Source: Thermomicrobiales bacterium (lineage in GTDB: Bacteria; Chloroflexota; Chloroflexia; Thermomicrobiales; UBA6265). Taken from it: a DNA stretch of 57,478 bases. Below are positions 17,401-25,428 of this stretch, in pieces (positions within the stretch are counted from its first letter, which is position 1; each line of letters starts with the position of its first letter). Both the position numbers and the translations under genes were made by a program. The notes below the pieces were generated by a model. The model searched no databases, was not told the DNA's origin, and was given only the letters and a program-made list of their open reading frames with translations. Where the stretch lies: contig JAGQGU010000009.1 in assembly GCA_020432165.1 (NCBI GenBank), positions 1 through 57,478 on the forward strand. Reading direction: 5' to 3'.

Positions 17401-18483
17401 GTGTTGGTTTCTGATACTGACTGGGTCAACGGCCAGCGCACGATCACCTTCTCCGCTGCTGCTGACCATGTACTGCCGTCTGGCACCCAGACCGAGTACG
17501 TCTTCATTGATGCTGGTTTGTGCGAGACTGCCGCTCCGATTCCGCCCACCCAGAGTGCGGTTTGCGGTATCGACAACGATACCGTGTCAATTCCGGACCA
17601 ACCCGCCAATGTGCTCGTATCAGACACCGGCTGGGTCAATGGCGAGCGCATAATTACCTTCTCCGCAGCTGATGACTATGTGCTGCCCACTGGCACCCAG
17701 ACGGAATATGTCTTCATTGATGAAGGCCCATGCGTTGCCGATTCCGTGAACGTGCCCGTCCAGACGGCTGTCTGTGGGCCAGACAATGACAGCATCGATA
17801 TCCCGGAGGATCAGCCGGTCGGTATCTCGTTCGGTGAGGATTCAGGCTGGATTGGTAATCAGCGCATCATCAGTTTCGATGTCGATCCCAATTACACAGC
17901 CACCGGAGAAACCACATTTACGTTTGTCGATGATGGCACCGCATGCCCACCAGCGACATCGCAGGTGGATATTCTCCTGGTGATATCGGATGGTGGATCG
18001 GTTGTGGGTGCACCTTACGAACTCTATGCGCCCACGGCGTCGCTGGCTGCGCAGTCCTCACCCTATCTTCAGGGTACGATCGGCGAGGGTAATACGATCG
18101 ACCTCGGCGAGATTATGGTGGGTACCTATCGTCTTGTGGTAACAGCCTCGGGATACGAAACGCTGGACACGACCTTCGTCGTGGCAGATGAAGACACGCA
18201 AACGATCGAGTTGCCATTGGTGGCCCTGGCAACCGCGACCCCCTCGCCAGCCACGCCGACGACAACGGCGGAGCCAGCAACCCCGACGGTAACTGCGGAA
18301 CCTTCTACACCGACATCAACGGCCGAACCTTCGTCTCCCACACCGGTGGCCACCACTGCAGTTGTCTCGTCATTGCCGAATACCGGTAGTGGCGTGGATA
18401 GCGTGAACATGGCGACTCTTGTGTTGTCGGCAACAGCGGCTGCATTCCTCCTGGGTGTGGGACTGCGGCGACGCGCGAGGTGA
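14425..18483 (+). CDS. Large repetitive LPNTG-type cell-surface protein
   Basis: 1352 residues. Signal peptide at about 1-29 (LLQAALVFVMLASAFSPLVS). Residues of about 75-755 hold some eight divergent copies of a roughly 85-residue domain, each with a paired Cys, a DGAQWRAY-like strand and a SFQARW...NCVTVTW end. Residues of about 758-1170 hold about six copies of a 70-residue unit (VCGTNNDTVTVPDQPANVLV...) with exact 210-base periodicity at DNA level. Then come a carboxypeptidase-regulatory/SpaA-like domain (VGTYRLVVTASGYETLDT), a TP/AEP-rich stalk, LPNTG, a hydrophobic helix and RRRAR. This is the layout of a sortase-anchored adhesin or fibre. No sortase is in the window, and the ligand is unknown. 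A truncated relative begins at 56.8 kb. Confidence 0.88.
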   Translation: MRKAHHLLQAALVFVMLASAFSPLVSVAQEATPTVEEDSSAPVATGEPDTTDLIVADPDSSTVETDEGTQNLSPLAEPPLEISINGETEHVILPGGDQTVIPEIPNGAEWRMYPGANCTGGSPNDVWLSAGFGFIWHTPGDFWLQARWENDHTVLSNCLRVTITNIPVMTVAGATSATAVVSGSSFKASSSAGSEWSAFPNATCTEDVAQAWFTSERTLEAPEPGVWSFRARLTADNTVTSACIPVTFVNLPTLTANGSFVSIAVPIDTSVWVAASSDASWYYYWSADCSGGPAGGDNGGFSWYQYAPKTMSFQPYLRAYPSIVGKCVTVTWREATPTVSVNGATDIAYMQDGTQTHLTFPVGAEVAIFANTTCSGSTIYPWTTSTAGWQGYTLSMSVQARWIGDDSTRGNCVIVHWVPSPPLTVNGSSGPLTLSPNANATPELPDGAQWRAYTGENCTGEPVTEWSATASASANVDTTWSFQARWSTNDATYSNCVTVTWQAATPTTIVNGRSTSFVVPIGTTLYTEYVSGAESGLFVGDACVGNPVTGWGATTGFEMSAEYVISFVLRWYGDDSTRGNCVTVRGASSPQITVNGSSDALTLNPNAPATPTFPDGAQWRAYEGAECTGNPGTEWSATASAQTDVDTTWSFQARWGTDDATAGNCVNVTWREATPTVSVNGHTTSFTVPVGTTVNTGEISDAEAGMFEGNSCEGDSEGWSATQGTRMVSPGVYSFQARWAGDDSTRGNCVTVTWEPVSVPVLASIVCGNDNDVITAPMVQTGITVSDSGWLGNHRTVTLSAVDGYTFPVEQQTVFEFTDDGLCVTDAPIPPVQTALCGTNNDTVTVPDQPANVLVSDTGWVNGERTITFSAAADYALPTGTQTEYIFTDAGLCETAAPIPPTQSAVCGVNNDIVTVSDQPANVLVSDTDWVNGERTIIFSAAADYVLPTGTQTEYVFTDLGLCETAAPIPPVQTAVCGTNNDTVTVPDQPANVLVSDTDWVNGQRTITFSAAADHVLPSGTQTEYVFIDAGLCETAAPIPPTQSAVCGIDNDTVSIPDQPANVLVSDTGWVNGERIITFSAADDYVLPTGTQTEYVFIDEGPCVADSVNVPVQTAVCGPDNDSIDIPEDQPVGISFGEDSGWIGNQRIISFDVDPNYTATGETTFTFVDDGTACPPATSQVDILLVISDGGSVVGAPYELYAPTASLAAQSSPYLQGTIGEGNTIDLGEIMVGTYRLVVTASGYETLDTTFVVADEDTQTIELPLVALATATPSPATPTTTAEPATPTVTAEPSTPTSTAEPSSPTPVATTAVVSSLPNTGSGVDSVNMATLVLSATAAAFLLGVGLRRRAR

Positions 18484-18505
18484 TCCTCAGTAACAGAGTG
18501 AAGTG

Positions 18506-18542
18506 ACACACATCCTCCGATCTCGAACCGGAGGATGTGTGT
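18506..18542 (+). terminator. Strong terminator after surface protein gene
   Basis: A perfect 14-bp stem (18506-18519 with 18529-18542) has a 9-base loop and is followed by TTACG. It lies 22 bases behind the stop codon. Confidence 0.8.
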
Positions 18543-18638
18543 TTACGTTGATCGCTTTCTTCGCCATCAGCCGTGCGTAACGCCTCATCTGCGGCGATAC
18601 TACCGATAGCGATATGACTCCGGTGGAGAGGATAGATA

Positions 18639-19772
18639 ATGTCAGGCAAGAGTGCAGAGGTAATCGTTATTGGTGCGGGCACCATGGGTGTCGCGGCGGT
18701 GTGGGCATTGGCGCGTCGGGGTGTGGATGTGCTGGCGCTGGAGCAGTTCCAGTACTACAACAAAATGGCCAGTCACGGCGGTCATACTCGTATCTTCCGC
18801 CACTGCTACTTCGAGGGCGAGAGGTACGTGCCGTGGACGATTGCAGCCGATCGTCTCTTCAGCGAACTGCAGGATCGTACCGGTCTAGAGCTACAAGTCC
18901 GTGCCGGCTGCCTCGATATCGGTACACCAGAGAACGGCCATGCCCGTCTCGCCCAGGCGACCGCAATTGAGCACAATCTGCCCTATGAGATTCTCACTGG
19001 TAAGGAAGTGAATGAGCGCTATCCCGGCTGGAATTTGCCAGAGGATTTCGAGGCCTGCCTCGATCCCGATGGCGGGGTATTGCGGCTGGAGAATGTCTTC
19101 ACAGCCTTCCGGCAGGAGCTCGAGGCCGCGGGCGGACGTATCCTCGAGAATCAGAAGGTCCTTGGCTGGAGTGCCGATGATGACGGTGTCTCCGTTGAGA
19201 CCGCCGATGGTACCTACACGGGCAAGCATCTGATCATCACCGCCGGTGCCTGGGCGGGTAAGGTGCTGAGCGATCTGCATCTGCCGTTGCAGGTCACGCG
19301 CAAGCCGGTGATGTGGTTCGATGTCGATGACACTGCCGTCTTTGCACCGCAGAACTTCCCGCCGTTCATCATCGATTGTGATATCGAGCATTTCTACGGA
19401 CTGCCCGCAGTCGCACCGGATAGCCTGAAGATGGGTATCCATAGCGATATGAATGTGATCGATCCGGACAATTTCCAACGCGAGGTGCAGCCGGAGGATA
19501 TGGTGCCGGAGTTCGTGGAGTTCGTTACGACGATGTTGAAGGGTGTGCATCCGCGCACGGTCAATACCGGTATGTGCATGTACACGATGACACCCGATGA
19601 GGATTTCATCATCGATCGCCACCCACAGCACGACAATGTCAGTATCGCCGCGGGATTCAGTGGTCACGGCTTCAAGTTCGCCACCGTTATCGGCGAGCAT
19701 CTCGCCGATCTGGCGACGGATTCGTCCGCCAGCACCATGCCTGCCTTTACGGTGAGCAGATTCGCCCAATAG
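18639..19772 (+). CDS. solA: Monomeric sarcosine oxidase / N-methyl amino acid oxidase
   Basis: 377 residues. The FAD dinucleotide motif GAGTMG lies at 12-17, followed by the MSOX/SolA signature SHGGHTRIFRHCY (about 47-59). Cys313 in MCMYTMTPDEDFIID matches the cysteine that carries covalent FAD in this family. These enzymes oxidise N-methyl groups of sarcosine, N-methyltryptophan or related secondary amines, giving formaldehyde or the aldehyde plus H2O2. The exact amine is not predictable, so the symbol is family-level only. ATG 18639 follows GGTGGAGAGG. It is monocistronic between two strong hairpins and convergent with the Gfo/Idh-ThuA operon. Confidence 0.85.
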   Translation: MSGKSAEVIVIGAGTMGVAAVWALARRGVDVLALEQFQYYNKMASHGGHTRIFRHCYFEGERYVPWTIAADRLFSELQDRTGLELQVRAGCLDIGTPENGHARLAQATAIEHNLPYEILTGKEVNERYPGWNLPEDFEACLDPDGGVLRLENVFTAFRQELEAAGGRILENQKVLGWSADDDGVSVETADGTYTGKHLIITAGAWAGKVLSDLHLPLQVTRKPVMWFDVDDTAVFAPQNFPPFIIDCDIEHFYGLPAVAPDSLKMGIHSDMNVIDPDNFQREVQPEDMVPEFVEFVTTMLKGVHPRTVNTGMCMYTMTPDEDFIIDRHPQHDNVSIAAGFSGHGFKFATVIGEHLADLATDSSASTMPAFTVSRFAQ

Positions 19773-19794
19773 AGGCGAATCGAGACAGAGATAC

Positions 19795-19830
19795 AAAAGG
19801 CGGGAGGAGAAATCCTCTCGCCTTTTCATG
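19795..19830. terminator. Bidirectional terminator with GAAA tetraloop
   Basis: A 14-bp stem with one wobble (19795-19808 with 19813-19826) is closed by GAAA, with A-run on the left and T-run on the right. It serves both the oxidase gene (plus) and the ThuA-like gene (minus). Confidence 0.85.
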
Positions 19831-19844
19831 CTCAATAATGTGGC

Positions 19845-20600
19845 CTAATAATCCTGGCCGTATTCCTTGTTCACATATCCCTCAATCGGTTCGATCGGAT
19901 TGAAGTTGCCGAAGACGATTGCCGGGACATCAATCGGTGCGGCCCACTTGACGCCATTGACGATCACCTTCTGGATCGTTTCGTTATAGTAGGTCGGGTT
20001 CGTTTCATGACCAGGCTGGAAGTAGAAGATCTTGCCAGCGCCACGGGTGAAGCAGCAACCACTGCGGAAGATTTCGCCACCGGCAAACCAACTCACGAAA
20101 ACGAGTTCATCCGGCTGCGGGATATCGAAGTGCTCGCCGTACATCTCCTCGGATTCCAGTTCGAAGAAGGGGCCGATGCCATCAACGATCGGATGACCCG
20201 GATTCACCACCCAGATGCGTTCCTTCTCGCCAGCTTCGCGCCACTTGAGATTACAGGTTGTGCCCATAAGGCTCTTGAAGATCTTGCTGAAGTGGCCGCT
20301 ATGCAGCGCTACAAGTCCAGCCCCGGCGAGAATGCGCTCCTTCACCTTGGCCACGATCTCATCGTCGACCTCATGATGCGCCATGTGGCCCCACCAGACG
20401 AAGACATCGGTGTTGGCAATCACCTCATCGGTGAGGCCATGCTCCGGCTCATCCAGTGTGGCCGTGCTGGCATCGTAACCGGCAGCGTTCAGGAAGCTGG
20501 CGATGACGGTATGAATACCATCGGGATAGACATCGCTGGCCTTGTGATCGGTGTCCTTCTCGTGGCGGAACTCGTTCCAAACAGTTACGCGAATACCCAT
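19845..20600 (-). CDS. ThuA-like protein (trehalose utilisation family)
   Basis: 251 residues of the ThuA family, a class-I glutamine-amidotransferase-like fold. Visible blocks are [12 protein letters not shown] at the start, [14 protein letters not shown], the nucleophile-elbow-like [11 protein letters not shown] (about 107-117), and the C-terminal [18 protein letters not shown]. ThuA and relatives convert oxidised (keto) disaccharides in trehalose/sucrose-type catabolism together with Gfo/Idh/MocA dehydrogenases. That is exactly the neighbour here, 23 bases upstream. AAGGAG precedes the ATG by 10 bases. A role in sugar or cyclitol breakdown is likely, with the precise substrate unknown. Confidence 0.87.
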   Translation of the reverse strand: MGIRVTVWNEFRHEKDTDHKASDVYPDGIHTVIASFLNAAGYDASTATLDEPEHGLTDEVIANTDVFVWWGHMAHHEVDDEIVAKVKERILAGAGLVALHSGHFSKIFKSLMGTTCNLKWREAGEKERIWVVNPGHPIVDGIGPFFELESEEMYGEHFDIPQPDELVFVSWFAGGEIFRSGCCFTRGAGKIFYFQPGHETNPTYYNETIQKVIVNGVKWAAPIDVPAIVFGNFNPIEPIEGYVNKEYGQDY

Positions 20601-20623
20601 GACAGCTGCTCCTTACCTGAAAA

Positions 20624-21730
20624 CTACTCGGATATCTGGGCGATCTCTTCGTCCAGAATCACTTCACGGCCAAGCGCGGCCGATTTGTAAATCGCATCAA
20701 TCAGCTGGATATTGGCCAGACCCTCAAGTCCACTTGGCTGCATCGGCGCGCCATTCAGAATGGCATCAATGAAGCTGTGAATCACCTGACCGTGACCCTC
20801 ACGTGCAAATGTGCGTGGCTTGCTATCCTGCGTGGTATCGCCGAAATTCTTGTAGATCTCCAGCGAATCGGTGAGAGCATACTGCTTGGCGAAGATCCGG
20901 GCACCACCCTCAGGCCCATAGACCTGAATACCGAAATCGTCGACCATCTCGGTGAAGCTCGCCCAGCTGGCCTCCAGCAGCACCGTACCGCCGTTCTTCA
21001 GGCGGATGAATGCGCTGGCGAGATCTTCCACCTCATACGGCTGTTCGGCGGTTACTTCAAACCGACCGCGGCCTGGCCAGCCACCGCGACCGGTTGGACC
21101 GATCTGGGCATAGGTGGTACCGGTAACCGAGTGGACCTCGGGATTCCCCATGACATACATGAGCATATCCAGCACATGCACACCGAGATCGATCAGTGGT
21201 CCGCCACCGGCGGCTTCCTTGCTGGTAAACCAGCTGCCGAGCCCTGGGATACCAGAGCGACGCATCCACCAGGCTTTGGCGTAATAGATATTGCCGAACT
21301 CGTTGTTATCGATGGCGTGCTTGAGGAGTTGCACGTCGTGGCGGGTACGACGCTGGAAGCTCACCCCCAGCACTTTGTTATGCGCGCGGGCTGCTTCCAC
21401 CATGGCCACACCTTCGGCGGCGTTGCGGGCCAGCGGCTTCTCCACTAATACATGCTTCCCGGCTTCGAATGCAGCCAGTGCCACCGGCATGTGCAGGAAG
21501 TTCGGAACGGCCACACTCACCGCGTCGATATCATCGCGCGCCAGCATTTCCTGGTATTCGCGGTGCGTATCCTTCACGCCGTACTGATTGGCCAGTTTCA
21601 CCACGCGGTCAGTATCCAGACCGGCAATGGCGACAACCTCGGCGCGATCATCCTCGCCGTATCCCTTCAGGTGAAACTCACCGGCACCGCTGCCGATAAC
21701 ACCGACACGAACAATATCCTTGCTGGACAT
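20624..21730 (-). CDS. Gfo/Idh/MocA family dehydrogenase
   Basis: 368 residues from ATG 21730 (GGGAAGG upstream, spacing 8). It has an N-terminal Rossmann motif GVIGSGAGEFH, the family hallmark EKPLARN at about 95-101 and the catalytic-domain segment GGGPLIDLGVHVLDMLMYVMG. The latter contains the conserved Asp/His that binds the substrate hydroxyls. It is an NAD(P)-dependent sugar or inositol dehydrogenase. It forms an operon with the ThuA-like protein (gap 23 bases), a pairing known from disaccharide 3-keto pathways. The in-frame extension to 21775 has no better ribosome-binding site and looks non-conserved. Confidence 0.9.
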   Translation of the reverse strand: MSSKDIVRVGVIGSGAGEFHLKGYGEDDRAEVVAIAGLDTDRVVKLANQYGVKDTHREYQEMLARDDIDAVSVAVPNFLHMPVALAAFEAGKHVLVEKPLARNAAEGVAMVEAARAHNKVLGVSFQRRTRHDVQLLKHAIDNNEFGNIYYAKAWWMRRSGIPGLGSWFTSKEAAGGGPLIDLGVHVLDMLMYVMGNPEVHSVTGTTYAQIGPTGRGGWPGRGRFEVTAEQPYEVEDLASAFIRLKNGGTVLLEASWASFTEMVDDFGIQVYGPEGGARIFAKQYALTDSLEIYKNFGDTTQDSKPRTFAREGHGQVIHSFIDAILNGAPMQPSGLEGLANIQLIDAIYKSAALGREVILDEEIAQISE

Positions 21731-21868
21731 GGAGATTCCTTCCCGCCGGTCGGCGGAGTGCGTATGCGGATGCATGCCGAAACCTACGATAGCGATATAG
21801 GGTGACCCAATATCCTCATGATATTGGCACCCAAATCGGAACCGCGCAAGTAGGAAATTCCGGCAATT

Positions 21869-22645
21869 CTAGATGTGAATGAGCACGATTTCTGGGCGGC
21901 TATGGAGTCGCAGGGGTGGACGGTACATACCGATCCCGCGGCTCACATAAAGTGGCATGCCATCGATGTTGTAGTGTCCCGCAACATGTCTCTTGCCAAG
22001 CAGTGGTGTCGCCAAGGGACCGATGATGGGCAGCCTCATTTGGCCACCATGCGTGTGCCCGCTGAGCATGATCTGGGGGTTGAACGGAGCCACCTTCTCG
22101 GCCCAGTCCGGCTCGTGCCAGAGCGCGATGACGCGGGCGCCATCTGGCACCTGAGCGAAGGTTGCAGCGATCTCAGGTGTACCGAGTAGGGCGTCGTCGA
22201 TACCGACCACCCAAAGATCACCCGCCAGATGCGCGACCTCATTTGTCAGCATGGTGATACCCGAATTTGCCAGCACTGGAGCCACACGTGCACGAATATT
22301 GGCGATATCGTGATTCCCCCAGACACCCCAGCTACCGATGCGCGCGGTTGCCGCCATCTGCCTTAGCGGAGCCTCAAGTTCGCGCAGAAAACGTGGTGAT
22401 TCGCTGATAAAGTCGCCACCGAAGAGGATCACATCTGGCTGTATCCGCTCGAGTTGACGGATCGTTGGTGCCAGGTCGGTAGCGTGGAAGTGAGGGTTGA
22501 TGTGGATATCGGTAACAAGCGCTACGGTAAGATCGCCGCCAAGATCGATGTCCGTTACCTCAATGCGTTTCGGTTCGATGTAGCGGGCATATATGGCTAG
22601 TCCGAGGCCGGTGAGCAGGCCGGCACCAAGGATTTTTCCGATCAT
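21869..22645 (-). CDS. Membrane-anchored metallophosphoesterase (YaeI-like)
   Basis: 258 residues. The N-terminal hydrophobic segment (ILGAGLLTGLGLAIYA, 4-19) probably anchors it to the membrane. All calcineurin-like metal motifs are present: DIHINPH, GGDFIS, GNHD, HEPDW and SGHTHGGQ. Relatives (YaeI/YkuE type) are phosphodiesterases, some acting on UDP-diacylglucosamine or lipid-linked phosphodiesters. The start overlaps the permease stop by 4 bases, so it is the last gene of the ABC importer operon. That makes processing of an imported organophosphorus compound conceivable, though this is context only. Confidence 0.87.
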   Translation of the reverse strand: MIGKILGAGLLTGLGLAIYARYIEPKRIEVTDIDLGGDLTVALVTDIHINPHFHATDLAPTIRQLERIQPDVILFGGDFISESPRFLRELEAPLRQMAATARIGSWGVWGNHDIANIRARVAPVLANSGITMLTNEVAHLAGDLWVVGIDDALLGTPEIAATFAQVPDGARVIALWHEPDWAEKVAPFNPQIMLSGHTHGGQMRLPIIGPLATPLLGKRHVAGHYNIDGMPLYVSRGIGMYRPPLRLHSRPEIVLIHI

Positions 22646-23400
22646 TGTGATCGCCAGGGGATGGCGTAGCGCTCAACAACATCCAGCGCCAGGTTCATCG
22701 CCCAGCCCATCAGGCCAGTGATGATGAGTCCGACGAACATCTCCTTGATGCGAAGGATCTGGTAATTCTGCCAGATGACGAAGCCTATACCTTCCTTGGC
22801 GGCCAGAAACTCGGTACCGACGATCACGATCAGGGCAAAGCCGAGCGCCAGTCGCATACCCGTGAAAATCGCCGGCAGACTGCCGGGGAGGGCCACGGTG
22901 ACGATCATCTGCCACCGATTCGCGCCCAGGTTTGTGGCGACATCGTGGAACTGATCGTCGATGGCCAGAACACCACTCATGGTGCTGAGCGCGATCATGA
23001 AGAAGATGCTGATTGCCACGATCATGATCTTGCTGAGTTCACCGATACCGAACGCGATGATCACCAGCGGCAGAATGGCGATTTTGGGGATGGCATAGAT
23101 GGCCGAGGCCAATGGCATGAAGAAGATACGCACCGGCCACCACAGACCCATTGCCAGGCCCAGCAGCACCCCGGGGACGGTACCGATCACGAAGCCCGCA
23201 AAGATACGCCAGAGGCTCGCGGTGATATCGCTCCAGAGCCCACGGTCGCGGAACATCTCCACCGCGGTGCCCCACAGTTTGCTTGGGGCTGGCCAATAGA
23301 AGGGGCTAATTACCTCGAGACGACTGAGTACTTCCCACACCAACAGCAGGAGTGCTGGTCCGGCGATTGTTAAGAAAAGCTCGGTGGAGCGGCGATTCAC
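22642..23400 (-). CDS. ABC importer permease (nitrate/sulfonate/taurine family)
   Basis: 252 residues, BPD_transp_1 domain with about six helices. The family-typical segments are PSKLWGTAVEMFRDRGLWSD, KIAILPLVIIAFGIGELSK, and the EAA-like loop (DVATNLGANRWQMIVTVALP) that docks the ATPase. It matches SsuC/TauC/NrtB in size. It overlaps the ATPase gene upstream and the phosphoesterase gene downstream by 4 bases each, so the whole set is translationally coupled. Confidence 0.9.
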   Translation of the reverse strand: MNRRSTELFLTIAGPALLLLVWEVLSRLEVISPFYWPAPSKLWGTAVEMFRDRGLWSDITASLWRIFAGFVIGTVPGVLLGLAMGLWWPVRIFFMPLASAIYAIPKIAILPLVIIAFGIGELSKIMIVAISIFFMIALSTMSGVLAIDDQFHDVATNLGANRWQMIVTVALPGSLPAIFTGMRLALGFALIVIVGTEFLAAKEGIGFVIWQNYQILRIKEMFVGLIITGLMGWAMNLALDVVERYAIPWRSQ

Positions 23401-24221
23401 GAGAATGCTCCTCCGCGTTCAACTTCCTCGCGCAACGTGCTCCAGATCTCTTGAAAGAGTGGTGCAAATGCGGGATTGGCCCGAATCTCGGTGAGTGTGC
23501 GTGGTCGGCCGAAAGGCACCGATACCTCACGCGCGATGTGACCAGGACGCGCCGTCATCACCAGCACCCGATCACCCAGCATCAACGCTTCCTCGATAGA
23601 GTGGGTTACGAACAGAACGGTCTTGCCACTATCGCCCCAAATCCGCAGTAACTCTTCCTGCAGAATGTAGCGGGTTTGCTCATCCAACGCCCCAAATGGC
23701 TCGTCCATCAACAGCAGATCTGGATCGGTAGCCAGAGCGCGGGCGAGAGAGACACGCTGGCGCATGCCCTCGCTAATCTGGTGTGGCCAACTACGTTCGA
23801 ATCCGCGCAATCCTACCAGTTCCAGGAGCTCATCCGCGCGCTCGTAGGCCTCAGCCGCGTTGACACCATGCATTTTGGGGCCGTACGCCACATTGCCGCG
23901 CAGTGTCAGCCATGGGAAAAGCGTGCGTCCATGAAAGACCATGCTGTTGGTGGCATGTTTACCTTCGGGTGCAAGGAGTTCGATGCTGCCGTTGGTCGGC
24001 TGATCGAGTCCAGCGATCATTCGGAGCAGGGTAGATTTGCCGCAACCGGATGGTCCCACAATGACCAGAAATTCTCCGGGCTTCGCCTCCAGATTAACGT
24101 TGCTTAGCGCGATGACTTCACCCTGTTTGCTCTCAAATACACGATCGGTGTTGCGTACAACAACATGGACACCCCGTTCAGGGTGTCCAGTCATCTGCTC
24201 GTGTTTGAGAGCGAGGGTCAT
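23397..24221 (-). CDS. ABC importer ATPase (SsuB/TauB-like) with altered motifs
   Basis: 274 residues. Walker [10 protein letters not shown], Walker [14 protein letters not shown]-loop and H-loop ([10 protein letters not shown]) are normal. Two positions are unusual. The Q-loop, normally VFQ before the PW of this family, reads [10 protein letters not shown], putting His for the Gln that couples to the permease. The signature, normally LSGGM, reads ISEGMRQRV. Such changes need not abolish activity but are worth noting. The first about 20 residues form a short extra N-terminus. It overlaps the permease start by 4 bases and lies 5 bases behind the binding-protein gene. Confidence 0.9.
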   Translation of the reverse strand: MTLALKHEQMTGHPERGVHVVVRNTDRVFESKQGEVIALSNVNLEAKPGEFLVIVGPSGCGKSTLLRMIAGLDQPTNGSIELLAPEGKHATNSMVFHGRTLFPWLTLRGNVAYGPKMHGVNAAEAYERADELLELVGLRGFERSWPHQISEGMRQRVSLARALATDPDLLLMDEPFGALDEQTRYILQEELLRIWGDSGKTVLFVTHSIEEALMLGDRVLVMTARPGHIAREVSVPFGRPRTLTEIRANPAFAPLFQEIWSTLREEVERGGAFS

Positions 24222-24226
24222 TGCGA

Positions 24227-25282
24227 TTACCGCGCGCCAATCACAGCGATAGCTGCATCAATCACGTCCTGCCGTATCACGGTAGCCGGATCGATTGGCT
24301 CATCGAATGCGAGTAGTTCGCGCTCGCCGAAGAACTCCTGCAGAATCACCAGATTATCCGCGTGAATCTCGGCATTGACTTCGTAGGTTGGGCGAACGCT
24401 GGCCGCGATCAGATCAAGCGGCACGGATGTGTACTTGTTGATGATGGTCAGGTTCAACGGATCGTTCGGTGCATCTACCAGATCACGACAACCCTGGATG
24501 TAAGCAGCCACGAAGTTGGCGGCGGCTTCCGGATTGGCGTCGATCCATTCGGTATTGCTGAAGAGCGCTGTTACCTGCACGCCTGCGACATCGAAATCGT
24601 TGCTGAGAATAGCCAACGTGCCATTCTGCAGACCCTGTGTAGCCAGGGGTTCACCGATCATCGCGGCATCGAGAGCGCCAGCATCCAGTGCCGTCACGGC
24701 ATCCGGGAAGGAGAGGTACTGGAGATCGACATCGCCAATGGAAAGTCCACCGGTTTCCAACGCCTTCTGCAGCCAGTATTCGGTGGCGCCAGGTGCGTTC
24801 ACCGCTACCTTCTTGCCTGCGAGCTGATCGACTGCGGTGATAGCGCCACCGGCTTTGGCCATCAACGGTGTCGCCACCGGATTACCTTCTTCATGTCCCG
24901 GGGCCACGATGTTCAACGGCAGTCCCGTATCGATACCGTTCCAGAAGGCTGGTCCTACACCGCTGAGCGCAAATTGCAGATCGTTGGTGCTTACCATCAC
25001 GGTCAGATCGGTGCCGCTGTTCATTTCGGTTGGCTTTACGTCCAGACCGTAGGCGGCGTAATAACCCTTCTCCAGTGCGACATAGATGGGGGCGTAGATC
25101 ATGATCGGCAGAAAGCCGATATTCACTTCCAGCGCGTCGGCTGGTACCTCGAAGCCCGGAATCTCGACCGGCTCAATCGAAGTCGGTGATGCTTCCGGAG
25201 TGCTCTGGGCGGAGACGGAGCGGACTGTCGCAAGGGCCGCCACCATGGCGGCAAACGAACGTCTGTTCAAAGTTGTGCTCAT
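24227..25282 (-). CDS. ABC importer substrate-binding protein (NMT1/SsuA-like)
   Basis: 351 residues. The N-terminus LNRRSFAAMVAALATV has twin Arg and a short hydrophobic stretch consistent with Tat export, followed by a TPEASPTS linker. The body begins VNIGFLPIMIYAPIYVALEKGYYAAYGLDV, the hallmark opening of NMT1/SsuA-type proteins that bind nitrate, sulfonates, taurine or thiamine precursors. LAGKKVAVNAPGATEYWL is the hinge region. First gene of the four-gene importer operon. No N-terminal lipobox Cys is visible, so anchoring is unclear. Which ligand it binds cannot be decided by eye. Confidence 0.88.
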   Translation of the reverse strand: MSTTLNRRSFAAMVAALATVRSVSAQSTPEASPTSIEPVEIPGFEVPADALEVNIGFLPIMIYAPIYVALEKGYYAAYGLDVKPTEMNSGTDLTVMVSTNDLQFALSGVGPAFWNGIDTGLPLNIVAPGHEEGNPVATPLMAKAGGAITAVDQLAGKKVAVNAPGATEYWLQKALETGGLSIGDVDLQYLSFPDAVTALDAGALDAAMIGEPLATQGLQNGTLAILSNDFDVAGVQVTALFSNTEWIDANPEAAANFVAAYIQGCRDLVDAPNDPLNLTIINKYTSVPLDLIAASVRPTYEVNAEIHADNLVILQEFFGERELLAFDEPIDPATVIRQDVIDAAIAVIGAR

Positions 25283-25428
25283 CTCGATCTTTCTCCTGTC
25301 AATGCGATCATAGCGGGGGTTAATCTCGCACGGTCACCGCAGATCATACCACCCGGTGCCCCCTCCCTGAATGGCGATCTGATCACACTGCACATATCGA
25401 AAACCGTGATAGCCAGCGAATGTTATGT

